Assembly: GCA_023159155.1 (NCBI GenBank)
Contig: JAJNNX010000022.1
Location: 434,001-498,000, forward strand
Length of the DNA: 64,000 bases
Direction of reading: 5' to 3'
Origin: Ustulina deusta
Taxonomy: Eukaryota; Ascomycota; Sordariomycetes; Xylariales; Xylariaceae
The first letter of the stretch is position 1; every line of letters begins with the position of its first letter. This document shows positions 10,883-23,100 of this stretch, piece by piece. Position numbers and translations under genes: made by a program. Under the pieces are notes generated by a model. That model was not told the origin of the DNA, did no database searches, and saw only the letters and a program-made list of their open reading frames with translations.

Positions 10883-12341
10883 TCAATCCCCACGAGCAGA
10901 GTCTACATTGAATTCTTGAGTGACAGTGATTTCTCCTTGTCGCTCTACTTGCTGCGCTGCTTGGGTGGGATGAGTAGTCTCGTTACTTTCCCCTGCACCC
11001 TGGATCTTGTAGGAAAAGCCCTGTTCTAGCTCAACGTAAGCGCTTCTAGATAATTCGCTCGCATTCAACGTTGTATTCAACGATGTACCCGTAGACAAGT
11101 CATTCTTGAGCCTTTTGCGGTATGTGAAATCTCGTAATCGATATCTCCCATTTTTGATACTCGTAGTTGGCCCAGCGCGCGGCCTCTTTTTCCAAAGTGG
11201 GCCCAATTCCGGAAAACAAACGCAGAGCAAGGCGGCTGTCAGCTCAGCAAGTCTGAGATTCGCGAGCGGGTGACTAATTAGAAAATAATCTTCGAAGATA
11301 CCAGGTGGGCAACTTACCCCCATTGGATAATCTCTGGTTGTACCCATGTCTTGTCTGGGTTTTTACTGCCCCTCACGCGGACAACAACACCGACCAAACT
11401 GAAAATGGGCGCACTGGAGAGGTGCTTAGTCTCTCAACTGTCCGAAATGGGGATGATTCATAAACATACCTCAGACCGAATGTAAAAACGAGTACAACCA
11501 TCGTCTTCTTCTTTAGGTTCATATTCATTCTCCACACTGCTTTGAAAGGAAGCAAGAGAATGATCAAATCCGTCACGGTGTTGAAGAGCCCGCTCACATT
11601 GAGCAGCATCGGTGTGTTTATGCAAGTCCCGGGTATGGTAGGGTCCCAGATCTTGGCTCTGGGAATACATTCCCAGATCTTGACTATGTTGGTTGCTATG
11701 TAGAAAAGGGCAAGGAGATTAATGAGGGCGACGATACTGATATCGAATGGGCTCCAGCGAATTGGGGAAAAGACGCGGCGGTAAAGGCAAAGAACAGCGA
11801 TTTTGGCGATGCATATGGTAATACCGTAGTGGATGGAAGCGACATTAAACCACTAGCGCTATCAGTTTGACTCCACCGGCATTTACTCTCGTCCTTGGGA
11901 CATTCCACTTACATAGAATGCCTCGTGAGCTTGGTTTGGGGTAATATCCCATTGATGCTTGCCACCGTAGTGGTCCATGGTGGCCGCTCCCACTACGCAA
12001 AAGGAGATCGTGCCGACCTAAACACTCTTGAATTAGAAGCCACAACTTTCCTAGAGCACAAGGCAACCATACGTAAGCAATGGTAGTAAGCCCTAAGACA
12101 ATATCAGTTATTGTTTCGCATTTAGGATAGCTGAAAGGTACTGAAACGTACAGTCTTCCACTATCCATGTTCGTTTGAGCCAGACTCTGGTATACGTCCG
12201 CAGTATAAAGAATATTGTGGTTATGGGAATTGCAACACTGATGGCAATATTGTTGACATGTTTAAGTGAACTCGGATGATCAAAGTTGGGCGTGACGCCA
12301 GGGGGAGGTGGAAGTGCAGGTATCGGCTGGCTCGCCTCCAT
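10883..12341 (-). CDS. fungal rhodopsin-domain integral membrane protein (Pth11/SAT4-like)
   Basis: Seven-helix membrane protein of the fungal rhodopsin-domain family. Members include Pth11-like receptors and proteins encoded in secondary-metabolite clusters; biochemical role is mostly unknown. Six exons, all in phase, give 387 aa: 12341-12152, 12092-12073 (20-nt micro-exon), 12017-11913, 11852-11470, 11413-11318 and 11252-10883. Splicing restores family landmarks: VEDW after helix 1, HYGGKHQWDI in the loop after helix 2, KIAVLCLYRRVF in helix 3-4, and PDKTW with IIQWGLAELTAALLCVC near helices 6-7. The tail is polar and Ser/Thr-rich, as expected for a cytosolic C-terminus. The open frames seen without splicing are fragmentary, so the gene is easy to miss. 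It is divergently oriented from the ACS transporter across about 500 bp. A receptor or transport accessory role is inference. Confidence 0.88.
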
Positions 12342-12847
12342 TTTGCTTTTCCTCTGGAAAGCAATTCAAGATTGTGCAGGTGAGAAAACTAGAGGGCGCG
12401 AAGCTTGCGGGAATCCCTAGAGAATGAGAGGTATCTTCTGTGAAAAATCCGTGAAAATCATTTTGCAGTTTTAGAATCTCCTCGGCCCTTCATAACATCG
12501 GCAACCGAGGGGGGGGGGGGTTGTGATAGAGAGCGCCGCATCTTTGGTAGGATCCGGAGTAGAGCAGATCGGCGGCATTAAGTCCAAAGACCAACGCCCA
12601 TATGCAGGACTTTGAATGCCACCACCAATCAAGTGATGAACTAACTCCCAAGATAACGCCAGTTATAGGTCGGACCACTCCACGCGCCCGAAGGTCGTGT
12701 AAGTAACGGCTGCATCTCTTCTTCATTCCGTTAGAATACATGCACGGATACAAGACACCTCGCTCTCTCGGGTGTCCTCAATTCTCTACTATATTGTTGC
12801 ATCGTGTTACATTTGTGCAGATGTTACCCAACCCCTCATCCATCAAT
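12342..12847. promoter_or_regulatory. divergent promoter region with G12 tract
   Basis: The 506 bp between the starts of the rhodopsin-domain gene (-) and the ACS transporter (+) should act as a shared divergent promoter, a layout compatible with co-expression. It contains an uninterrupted run of 12 G at 12509-12520. A CAG just before an alternative ATG at 12821 could be a leader-intron acceptor for the transporter. No specific factor site was identified. Confidence 0.45.
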
Positions 12848-14553
12848 ATGCCTAAGAAGATAGAAGCCGACAATGAAGGCTCAATCGAAGCCATCCGCCT
12901 TTCAAGTTCTGAACCGAGTCCTCTACAGGAACCACATCCTCTTGTGGATGAGGGCAAGCTACTACGCAAGATCGATCTGCATGTCCTTCCCATACTATTC
13001 ATTGTATACGTCGCAGCCTTTATCGACCGGCGAGTACTCTCCATGTAATACTGAAGAGCTGACTCTAACGCTTTGCAGTGTTAACATATCCGGTGCGCTC
13101 ACCTTAGGCTTGCCCGCCGAGCTTGGTCTCGTCGGCCAGCAACCAAACATTGCCCTAACCATCTTTTTCGTCCCATACATACTCTTTGAGATTCCTTCTA
13201 ACATCTTGATGAAACGATGGAGCCCTCATGTGTGGCTTTCTGGATGTATTCTGGCTTTTGGAGTTATCACAATAGGTCAAGGCTTTGTTCAAAGTTACAG
13301 TGGCCTTCTTGCAACTAGGTTTCTACTTGGCTTAGCTGAGTCCGGTATCTTTCCTGGCAGTTTCTATCTCATAAGTTTCTGGTACAGGAGAGAAGAATCC
13401 CTGAAGAGATTCACCTTTTATTGGTCAAGCACAATCATTGCCGGGGCCTTCGGCGGCCTACTCGCGACTGCTATCACTAACCTGGACAATGTTCGTGGCC
13501 TAAGTAGCTGGAAATGGATCTTCATTCTGGAAGGTCTGGCGACGATCTTGATCGGGATCGTTGCTTTCTTTGCTATCACAGACTTCCCAAATGAAGCGAA
13601 ATGGCTATCCTCCGAAGAACGGGCTTATCTACTAAAAAAAACCGGAAACACAAGCGGAACCTCCGTGTCGCATTCTATCCCCATAACCATCAAAGATGTT
13701 GTCACCTTCTTATCCAAGCCTAAGCATTGGGTAGCCGCCGTCATGTATTTCTGTAAGTAAGCCTTCACTGTTACGTCCACATGATACACTCAAGATCTTG
13801 CTATATGAGAATAGCCATATCGGCTGGTCTGATCATATCCTGGCATCAATGCAATTCCACTCTCATTCGTCTTGCCCTCCCTCCCCCTCCTCCCCGCCGC
13901 CGTGGTCAACTTGCGTGCTAGACATCTACTTGTACGATGTACAACTGTTTTACTAACTTCGAACAGCGTTATTAGTTCCGTCTTACTCGTTCGTCTTCTT
14001 CATTCCGACCGTCGTCCAAACCCTCGGCTATAGTACCATTGGGACCCAGCTGCACTCAGTACCCCCCTTTGCTGCGGCCTTTGGTTTTGCCGTAGTGACA
14101 GCCTATGTCTCTGATAAACTTCGGATTCGTTCACCATTCATCCTCTTAGGACTGCTCATACTCATAACCGGTCTTTCACTCTTGATTTCTGTCCATGGAG
14201 CAGAGCACTTTTCGACCGAATATGCAGGGCTTTGCCTGTCTGCCATTGGTACGCTAGGCATCGGTGGGAATATGGTATGCTGGTACATAATGAACCTTCG
14301 AGGACATCAAGAGCGTAGCATCGGATCTGCCTGGCTCTTATGTTTTGGGAACCTTGGAGGGATTGTGGCCACATTTTCTTTTTTGAAGAGTGGTGCGCCC
14401 TACTACCATACCGGATACTCTATCTGCCTTGCCACGAGCGCTTTATGCGTAGTCATGTGTGCATGCTACGCGTTTCTGATCTGGCGAGAAAGGAATGAGG
14501 ACTCTGTAATACAGGCCATGGACGGGGATGAACCAGACAAGTTATACCTATGA
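12848..14553 (+). CDS. ACS-family MFS transporter (anion:cation symporter type)
   Basis: Predicted plasma-membrane 12-helix transporter of the allantoate/vitamin/organic-anion family. Exons 12848-13029, 13079-13752 and 13967-14553 encode 480 aa. The hallmark KIDLHVLPILFIVYVAAFIDR near residues 41-61 is followed after splicing by VNISGAL, the normal helix-1 junction. That junction requires a GC donor: the intron 13030-13078 begins GCGAGT and ends TTGCAG, and it alone gives DRVNISG in phase. The second intron, 13753-13966, is canonical (GTAAGT...ACTAAC...ACAG) but long for this window at 214 nt. Helix content continues to near residue 465, then a short acidic tail. ATG 12821 in the same frame would add nine residues. 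Its place next to the divergent rhodopsin-domain gene suggests uptake of a precursor or export of an acidic product; this is inferred. Confidence 0.92.
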
Positions 14554-15605
14554 GAGCTACTCCAAGCACACACCCCCAAGGTAGTTTTCACGACTTCATA
14601 TCGGCAGGGTTTTTCTTTTGTCGTTAAAGCTTCATTAGAGCTGGCGGCCAGGAGTCGTCAGAGATTTGTATATTCACCTTTATCAGAGTTGGCCTTTGCC
14701 TGCTGGAAGGCCACATGTAGACAATGAGACATGTGTGACTTGTCAGAGGCTATCCCATCACAAGCTACGATTGTTTGTTCCAATCAACAACAACATGGGA
14801 TAATTACAAAGGCCAAGATATTATGTAAGATAAATGGAACAATGTGCCTAAATTTGGTCAGGTTGGCAACTACCTGCCTTCGGAATCAGCCATGTACATT
14901 TTTAGACCTAGGACAACAGTTGATCCAACGTTTAGTAGCATATAGCTGCCTCAGATGGTTACACTCGCCAATACACCATGACTCTCACGGAGGAGTGGAG
15001 TTGCGATCTAGTGGAGAAAAGAGACCAGTGCATATTCTATGTATGATCACCAGTGGTGTATTCGGATGATGTTTTAGTTATAAGAAAGGGAATGGAATGA
15101 GCTGTATATATACAGGATCTCTCAGAATAGCGTTGATCCGTTCCGGTGGATCTACCTAACCGTGACAATGACGATCGTAGATCTGGTATTGCAATGATTG
15201 TTTTTGGCTTCGTACTAGGCGCTGTGGTTGTAAAGAAAGTGCAGGTGAGGCGCACAGGACAGCATGTGAATTTTGTGTTACATGAATCCTACTCCGTAAT
15301 TAGCATTGGCACCCAGTCCATTGCTATATTTATTGTTGAGTAGGAGTCGAGGCGCAGTTGTTAAGGATTTTAAATCACAGGATTTATGGAAAGTCTGCTT
15401 CCTAAGGGGTGTTACGCAGAGGCAAGGGGTACAAGTCATGAGAGCAGCGTACTAGAATATCAAGATAAATAAGATCAGTTAGAACGACCTGGGCTTCCTC
15501 ATTGTCTATGAGTTTTAAACGCCAATGCACTCTGCCTTCTGGATTTCTTTCAACACATTTTTACATCCAATTCATCAGCCAGTCACTGCTTGGAATCAGA
15601 GCAAC
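14554..15605. other. intergenic region between transporter and secreted protein gene
   Basis: About 1.05 kb with only short open frames (the longest, 112 codons at 14731-15069, resembles nothing I know and overlaps stops in neighbouring frames). It should hold the transporter 3' end and the promoter of the cupin-like gene. Confidence 0.5.
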
Positions 15606-16204
15606 ATGTTCTTTACAAGCATATTGCAGTCCGCGCTACTCTTTGCGAGTCTTCAAGTAGTTTCATCGCTCAGTCTCAACGTCACTGTCGTCAGCAGCCA
15701 AAACAATTTAGCACGCTTCGAGTGCTGGCAGTTGTGTTCCCCTCTTGAACAGTCCACTCAGTTCGGCATCATTGGAACTGCTACGACGTTCTTAGGCGAT
15801 GTCACCAACATCACATACAACGTCATTCCATCTGGGTTTGACAGTGGGATTCACACTGCACCGAGCAACCAGTGAGTTATACAACAATTCGAACTCGGAC
15901 TGAGGAAACTAACCAAATTAGATGGGTCATCGTTCTTAATGGATTGGTGACAGTCACTCTCCCAAACAACAGCACAGCTTCTGTCACCACGACCGGTGGT
16001 GAGCAAGGCCTTCTATTCTTTAAGGACACGGCCTCTGTCACCAAAAGGGGACATGGCAGCTACTATCCTGGAGTAACGGAAACTATTTTCCTACAGATCC
16101 CAGTCAAAGATGGCGATTTGCCAGACCATCGGGTACTATTTAATAATGCCCCATGTTCAGGAAATCAGTTTGAAGGGCTTAGGGGTCTCGCGAATGCAGG
16201 GTAA
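15606..16204 (+). CDS. small secreted cupin-like protein
   Basis: Predicted extracellular protein of 182 aa from two exons, 15606-15871 and 15922-16204. The intron 15872-15921 (GTGAGT...CTAAC...TTAG) joins IHTAPSN to QWVIVLNG in phase 2. Residues 1 to about 22 form a signal peptide (hydrophobic core from the first Ile to SSLS). Sequons NVT, NIT and NST support secretion. The order of short beta-prone strands, with HTAPSNQW-type and GLVTVTLP segments, resembles single-domain RmlC-like cupins; two late cysteines (around CSG) and an early CWQLC pair could form disulfides. An in-frame ATG at 15525 would put 27 polar and aromatic residues before the signal, so 15606 is preferred. It lies at the right edge of the accessory block, on the same strand as the ACS transporter. 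Enzyme, binding protein or effector roles are all possible. Confidence 0.75.
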
Positions 16205-17106
16205 TCTTATACACTGACATTATTGTGTACAATTGTGTTAAGTAGGACGTTGACAGTTATTGTTTTATATGCTCATAGTTCCGTTATTCGTTGATGCAAC
16301 TGCTGTTGCTTTGTCTGGGCTGGGTTGCATTTCAGTCAGTCAAGTTTAATCTAGAAGCATTATGGCCGGAGTTTCTTTGCATTACACCTAGGGAATTGCT
16401 ACAGAGGCATGACGGATTTCCGCGCTAAGAAAACACTTCAAATTATAAATCAATATACTATTATTTGGATAGTTAAGCAAAGAGAACTTTTTTTTCTTTC
16501 TAACTTTTCGCTTGGAAAAAGCTACTGCGATACACTACTTAAAGCACAACTTACGGGCCTGCTGCTTCAGCGATCAGGCACAGTGCTGCATGGATGCTAA
16601 TAGTGTAATAGGTGCGCCTTGGGATCTATACAGAAAATATATAAATTAAGATGTAGAAGGAAGCATCAAGGTTTAGAATTTTAGCTTTTATAAGATTTTT
16701 AAGTAGGCGTTAGATGTTTTACTAGAAAAAGTACACTAGCTATTTTATAGGGTTATATTATATGCTAGTAGCGTTTATACTCTCATACAGTTCCGGCCAT
16801 GAGAATCTACGCAACCGCAGGAATCAAGAGCCCGACTTGATAACGTTCTTTTGCATCCAAGGGTAATGTAGGAATACAGTGCTACAGCTCTATTCCGGGA
16901 CAGGTGAACCGTGACAGTTACTTACTCAAGATAATTGAGATGTATGTAATATATTAATTAATATTATTCACTCTACAATATCTGCCTTTTTATTTGCACA
17001 GGGCACAGAGTAATTGATATATCTTTGGCAATAACCCGGCAAGTCAACATTCGCTGATTATAATACTAGACCTACAGTAGTTCATTAATTACGAACGTTT
17101 TCCATC

Positions 17107-17132
17107 TAGTATACAGTTGTAGTATACAGTTG
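17107..17132. repeat. perfect 13-bp tandem duplication
   Basis: TAGTATACAGTTG occurs twice head to tail with no spacer, inside otherwise unique intergenic sequence. Confidence 0.85.
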
Positions 17133-20100
17133 GCGGTTTCCCCGATTTTATTTATTTTTACAAGTAACTCTATAATGTCGGTGTTCGAACTTTGTTCCCA
17201 GCACTCCTCTGCATCATGAATCGGCAACTCGATAATACGGGCTAGGGTAACCATTGTCGGGAAAGTTGTATTGGAGTGAATGTAGATATTAAGATAGCTT
17301 CTTTCGCGCAATATATGGGCCATTCATTCAAACCTCCTCCCTATCTGTTAGAGCTTTTGCCCTTGGTGTCATCTGCAATAGGTAGGCACAAGATATCGAC
17401 TTGAGCGGGTATACAGCATGGAAGGCATGACTGATTTTGCTATTACAATATCATAGAGAAAATATATAAACATGGCATAAATGCGCAGTCTCATCCTAAG
17501 TGCATTGTTTATTGAAGTTGTTGTTACTTTGTCACTACCTAAACGGTCGCCCTGTTGTTACACCTGGATACGATACAGGAAGATATGAATTATACCTTAT
17601 ATTACGACAACTTTACCGACATCGTCTTGTACACGAAGTTCCCTATTATTGTATCGCAAGAAACTAAAGCAGTTTCTACTGTCAATTGTATTCACAACTC
17701 AGTTCACCTCGATACCCTTAATGCATATAGGAGAGCTAACGTTGCTATCGCGGCTGTATAGTTGTGCTTGTCCCCAATCATTGTGGAAGCCTTAATGAAG
17801 AAGGGTAGCAATTTTCATTCCTGTCAGGTATGTGCTTCTAGCCGTCGTAGACTCGCTACTATAGCTGATATAATAGCCTTAAAATCTAGCTAAATTATCT
17901 ATGCCGATAGGTATAGGTCTATGATGAAAGAGCTATGCTATAGGTAACGAAATAGAAGTGCTATATACGGATTCGAGCCAGAAGAAGAGATATATATTAA
18001 ACCTCGATACATCTCACTAGATCGCTAATGAGATAATAATCATTGACTAGTAACATACTCCTATCCTTAAGTCTTCTGTTTCTCATATTATCTTACGCTT
18101 CGTTATCTAGGGTCTAAATTGGATTAACGAGTACGAGGATAAAGGTCTCCTGTGACGAACAGAAATGCCGAGTGTTATCTGAAGGTTCCAGTAAGCAATA
18201 CGTTCCTTATACCTGACGGTAACCTGCGATACTGTTTTGGATCAAATGACAATCTCTCAATTCTCTACTGAGTGTGTAGTCAAGCAGGACATTACCTTCA
18301 ATAGGAAGCCATTAGTATCACATAGAGCTCACCGCTTCCTACTGACTAGATACTCTGAAATTCGTCAAACTTCAAGCCATTAGCCTCAAAGAAGATTCAT
18401 TAGACAGCACTGCTTCATTGAGATACTTGATGCATTACGTCTAAAACCCATCTCTCAAGAAGCTGTGTTTCGATATCGAAGCATCGCCCACGTTGAACTA
18501 GCCCTTATTTTGAATTCTGAAGCATCGTTCTTACAGAACTTCTCTTACGACGGAACAGCTAGAGTATAGTCTTCTACATGTATGTATTCTCTGGATTCTA
18601 CAACTTGGCTGCTCACTATCCTGTGTCCATAGGCATCGACGGGGTGTCTTGGTAGCAACATCCGTGAGGGTTAACGCATGACTAGTTCTATCCGGAGACA
18701 TTTTTCATATCAACTCTGTGAATAGCGATACAGTGTAGTCATTACTCTGGAAAGCGATGCACAGATCACATTACATTCATTAGTCTATTGGGAGGCGAGT
18801 GCGGCAACACCACCACGCTGATAATCCATGCTGACTCATTCATAGGCTTCTCTATCGAGCTCGCGCTATGTGCCATGCCGACCCTGACTGCAATCCAGTC
18901 ATCGGAGATCAAGCTCATCAAAGAGTTGAACCAGATGGCACAAGTCTGTCCTCCGCCCACACAACCCATCTGGTATAATTAGCGGTAGCGATGGGGTAAA
19001 TAGGGGGGGAATGACGCTAGAACGGAGAAATTCATTTTCTCTAGTGTGATTGAGCATTGACCCTGTTTTGAGCAAGGTGCCCTTTGTGCCTGTGTCTGAG
19101 TACTGTAGTTGTGGACGAAGCTGTACAGCTTCCAAAAGGGTAACCACTATTGAGTAGTGCATAGATGGATTACATGTATGCATGGTTGGAGATCTAGATC
19201 AGTGACATAGACCAATGCATGTTACCACATGAACAGACAATTTTCACGTAGAAGAGAATCAATAATGCATGAGGTTTATTGACTCACGTTGTAATGCTGT
19301 CGATGCATCTTGACATTGTCTAGTGCATCCAAAATGTGGTCATCTGGCAGACAGTAGTAGGTTCTAGTTCGAAATTGCTGCTTGACTGACACCGTGAGAG
19401 TACTTCTTGACAGTAGATAGTACTATACAAGCCAGATATGAAATCCAAGATGCGAAGCGCCTAGATTGTTCTATGCACAAACTCCAACAACTTCTCATAT
19501 GAATGGGCGGTGGAAAAACTACACGAGATTGACCCGCAACATCTCGTACAAGTGCTTGAATAGTCCTCGCGCTTAATCCATATTTCGTACAATGCAAAGC
19601 CAGTTTTGCTAAGTTTCCGACTTTTCCTCGTGAGCGGGAACCTTTTCTAGTTGTGTTGGCATGGTCTGATTCAAGAGATCACCGAGCTTATTCCCCTCAT
19701 GCCAAATATTACGAAATCGTTCTGGAAATTTCGAATACCATTCACATGCTCTGCTGCTAAATGCGAACCAGTCACTATCATGCCGGCGATCTGCCAAGCT
19801 GAATGCCACAGTGAGCACTCGGTTGAGGTTGTGAATCTAGGGTGCTTGTCAAGATTCCACTTGTGAGTGGAATTGTCAGGTTTCCGGGGCTCGTGCAGTC
19901 GACTCATGACAGACAATTCCTGCATAGTTGCGGCTCATTGGCTGCAAAAAGAGGGTATAATCAGAATAATAATTATCATTATTATGAAATGGGAAATGGA
20001 TTCGGTGAAGAGAACCGGAGAGAAATCCCCAGAAAAGAGGAGCAGTCGGATTTAATCATACCAAGGCTGAGTCTTGAATTGTTCCCTCGAACGCATTTTG

Positions 20101-23100
20101 GCGTTGCGCGCGTGACAGTTGATATGCGGGGACGGCTTCAAGCGAGCCAGCCAGTGAGTGAGAATCATTTCACCACGTCAATTCCACCTGCCTATCACGA
20201 AGGTGGTGTCGTGTCTCAAGTGTTTTGCGCTTCAGGGATGGTACGAGTTTTCTCTTATCATGACAAGAATAGTCCTAGGCCAGCTGTCTCCGTTGCTAGT
20301 CTTTTGAAGTACCGAGATCAGAAGTGTAGCGGTGGTTGGGGACCACGACACCGTGCCTGAGTCGCCGTAACATCGTGTGTTCAGCCCCCAGGGTCTAGGC
20401 TAGGCGCAAGATCCGTGGGAGGTGGAGTGAAGCGCAGGCCGTGACCGAGTCGTCGGGATGAGGGTGCGGCTTCACGGCAAAGCAGGGTTTCTGGCTTAGT
20501 ACATCGCGGGGTGTATGATCAATCAGTCCGCACTGCGCTGCCCCAGGACGCATCGCGTGCCGTATTCTTTGCAGCTATTGCTTGGCAATTCGCTGTATGT
20601 CAGTTCAGGGTTACGCTGTCCAAAACAAGAAACTATACGCGCCCGTAGGCTAAGTTAACCTCGGCGCTTTATTAAAGGTTTCCCCCTTTGTTGGGACATC
20701 TCTGCACTGGTCGCAAGGCAAGACAAACTGAAACGAAACGAGCTTAACTCCGTCGCATCGAATATCCCTGGGGTAGGTATCGCTAGTGAAAAGAAGAAGA
20801 AGACGAATTCCCATCACATCATCACATAAAGCGGATCTAGTAATCTTAAGAGGGGAGCAACAATGAACCTGTCAGAATCACTGCAACGTCAGACAGGCCT
20901 GCATGCAACGGCTCGATCCCCGGGGAACTCAGGTCAACAGGTCCCGACCGCCAGATCTACTTATAGAGTGTTTCTCACATAAGTTCCTAGAGCCGGTTAA
21001 ATTGAACCGGCGTAAACTGGACTTATTGGTATTGTGGCCAAAGCCAAACAACGTCTCTTCCAATCGGAATCATTCAATCGGCAAATTTCTCCACCGAGGT
21101 TAGCGTTTTCAGCCACTGAACAGCGCTTCCCGGGGTGATCTTGTAGTCGTCTAGTGTATGAATTGTGTGAACAGCAGTAAAGCCTGAACCAGTAGCGGCA
21201 GGTGGTATTCAACGGTAACAATCCCACAAGTGAGAACAGTGTTTGACCTGCCGAACCCCGAAACCGATCTCTTGGGAACGCTACTGTAGTGTACCCGAAA
21301 GAATTCCGTTGAAAGACTGCTAATTTTCGCCCCCGCAGGGTCTTTGTGCATATATCTAGGACTTATATTGATTGGCGACAACCCTGGTCTTGATGTTTCA
21401 ATGAAACTCGTGTTGCCTGGACGGCAACGAAGCGTGTTGTGCCCTGCGTAAATGAGCAAATTAGCGAAAATCTTGAGCTTCAGCTAGATTTTATCAAAAG
21501 CTGAATTACCTGAGATCTTCCGCAACGTGCGTAAATAGCTCTGCAAGTATCTCGCTCCATGCAATTTGCGACCGCACACTCCCATACGTGTAGTCGGAGA
21601 CCACTGCATTCTAACCTCCTAGATCCTCTTGTCGGAGTAGGGAGAAAGTACAGTCTCCCGGACCACATTCGCCTAGTGCATTCTTGAACGTTAGAATGCA
21701 GAGCAGATAGTCTGTATTCTCATATGACGACTAATTCTTAGAATATGGTACATTATCATGCTTACCATCACTCCTAATGGATTATGTTAAGAGGCGTCAC
21801 GGGTTGGGAGCATCCTAATGCGCTTCAATGCTCGTGGGCGAACGATTCGCCAATTTTGAACACGAATGTCGTACCAAATCCTTCGAAGAGACCTCTGAGT
21901 TCCTTTCCGGACGAGCTTCTTGGTACCTTGCCCCTGTTGTCCCCCGAATTAAATGGCAGGTAGTAGATGAGAACATACGCGTCCATTGTTTGAGCCCCAG
22001 CATGCTACAGTCAAACAGCTGACGAGAAATCAATGGCTATTACCCCAAAGACATATCTCCACCAGCTGAATGAGATGCTTGTGTGACTTGATGTCTTCTG
22101 GTAGTCTAGATGCGACCATTACTTTCTCGGCGGGAAGGGATGTAGCAGAAACCTACAGTCGAGCAAATAAATATCAAAGGGCTTCATGGTGCTCCTTGGT
22201 GCAATGGATACACAGATATATCAAAAGATATACTGAAATTGATCTGAGATAACTCCGTCGCACCTTAGAACTAATTTCAGGAGTGAGCCAGATACACACT
22301 TACTCGAACCCGATGTGCACTACAGCAGGGTAGCTAGTTGCGAACTGAGTCACCTCGCTCGCATGATTATTCTCGGCTTAGAGAAGTGAAAGGCGAATAA
22401 CATGCCCCTCGCTACTTCGCCATAAATATAACCCTGTCCCTGGACTTTTGTTTCCGTGCGGAAGAAAATGCTTCGATGTGGCTGCTGTTCCGGCTGCAGA
22501 ACATCTGCAGGCTTACGGCCAAGCCCGATAACATCAACGGCCAGCCATCACAAGACCCGGTTACTGATCTAGTCCTATTGCCACCTTATCACAAATATTT
22601 TCTCCTGTGCACTAATTAACTACTTCCTATGTCTCGAGGCAGGATGACTTTTCCAAACGAATAGGGGTGCTGGTTTCTGCATGAACTGTAATAGCCCTCC
22701 GTGGAATCAACGATAAGCTGATGCCTTCCCCTAACAGTGAAGCTGGTCGACCTGATGTGTTGGCACAAGGGAGGTTTGCATGCAGTGCGTGAGAAAGAGC
22801 TGTATGGGGGTGAGCAGGTGATTGCGATCACGTCCCATGTCCTACTTATATCCAGAGCAAGGCATAAACACCAGAACAGGGTGACTTAATAGCCTTTTAC
22901 ACTATTCGACGTAATTGTGACCGCTTTTTGGGGTTGGGGATAGCGTTGCTTGACTATGGATTGTCTAATTACCGCCACAGCCGTGTCCCCCACGAAATGC
23001 GAGTTCCTGCTGTGCTCTGCAACAAGCTGCAGCTCTCACCCTGCAGCTTCATCCCTGTGATATCCTGGGAAACCCCGCAATGCCCGGCGAACAAGTCAAT

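Noticed and set aside
19842..20360. 172-codon open frame on the plus strand, the longest in the gene-poor tract
   Set aside because: No domain, signal peptide or family resemblance, mixed composition, and overlapping frames on both strands; likely chance.
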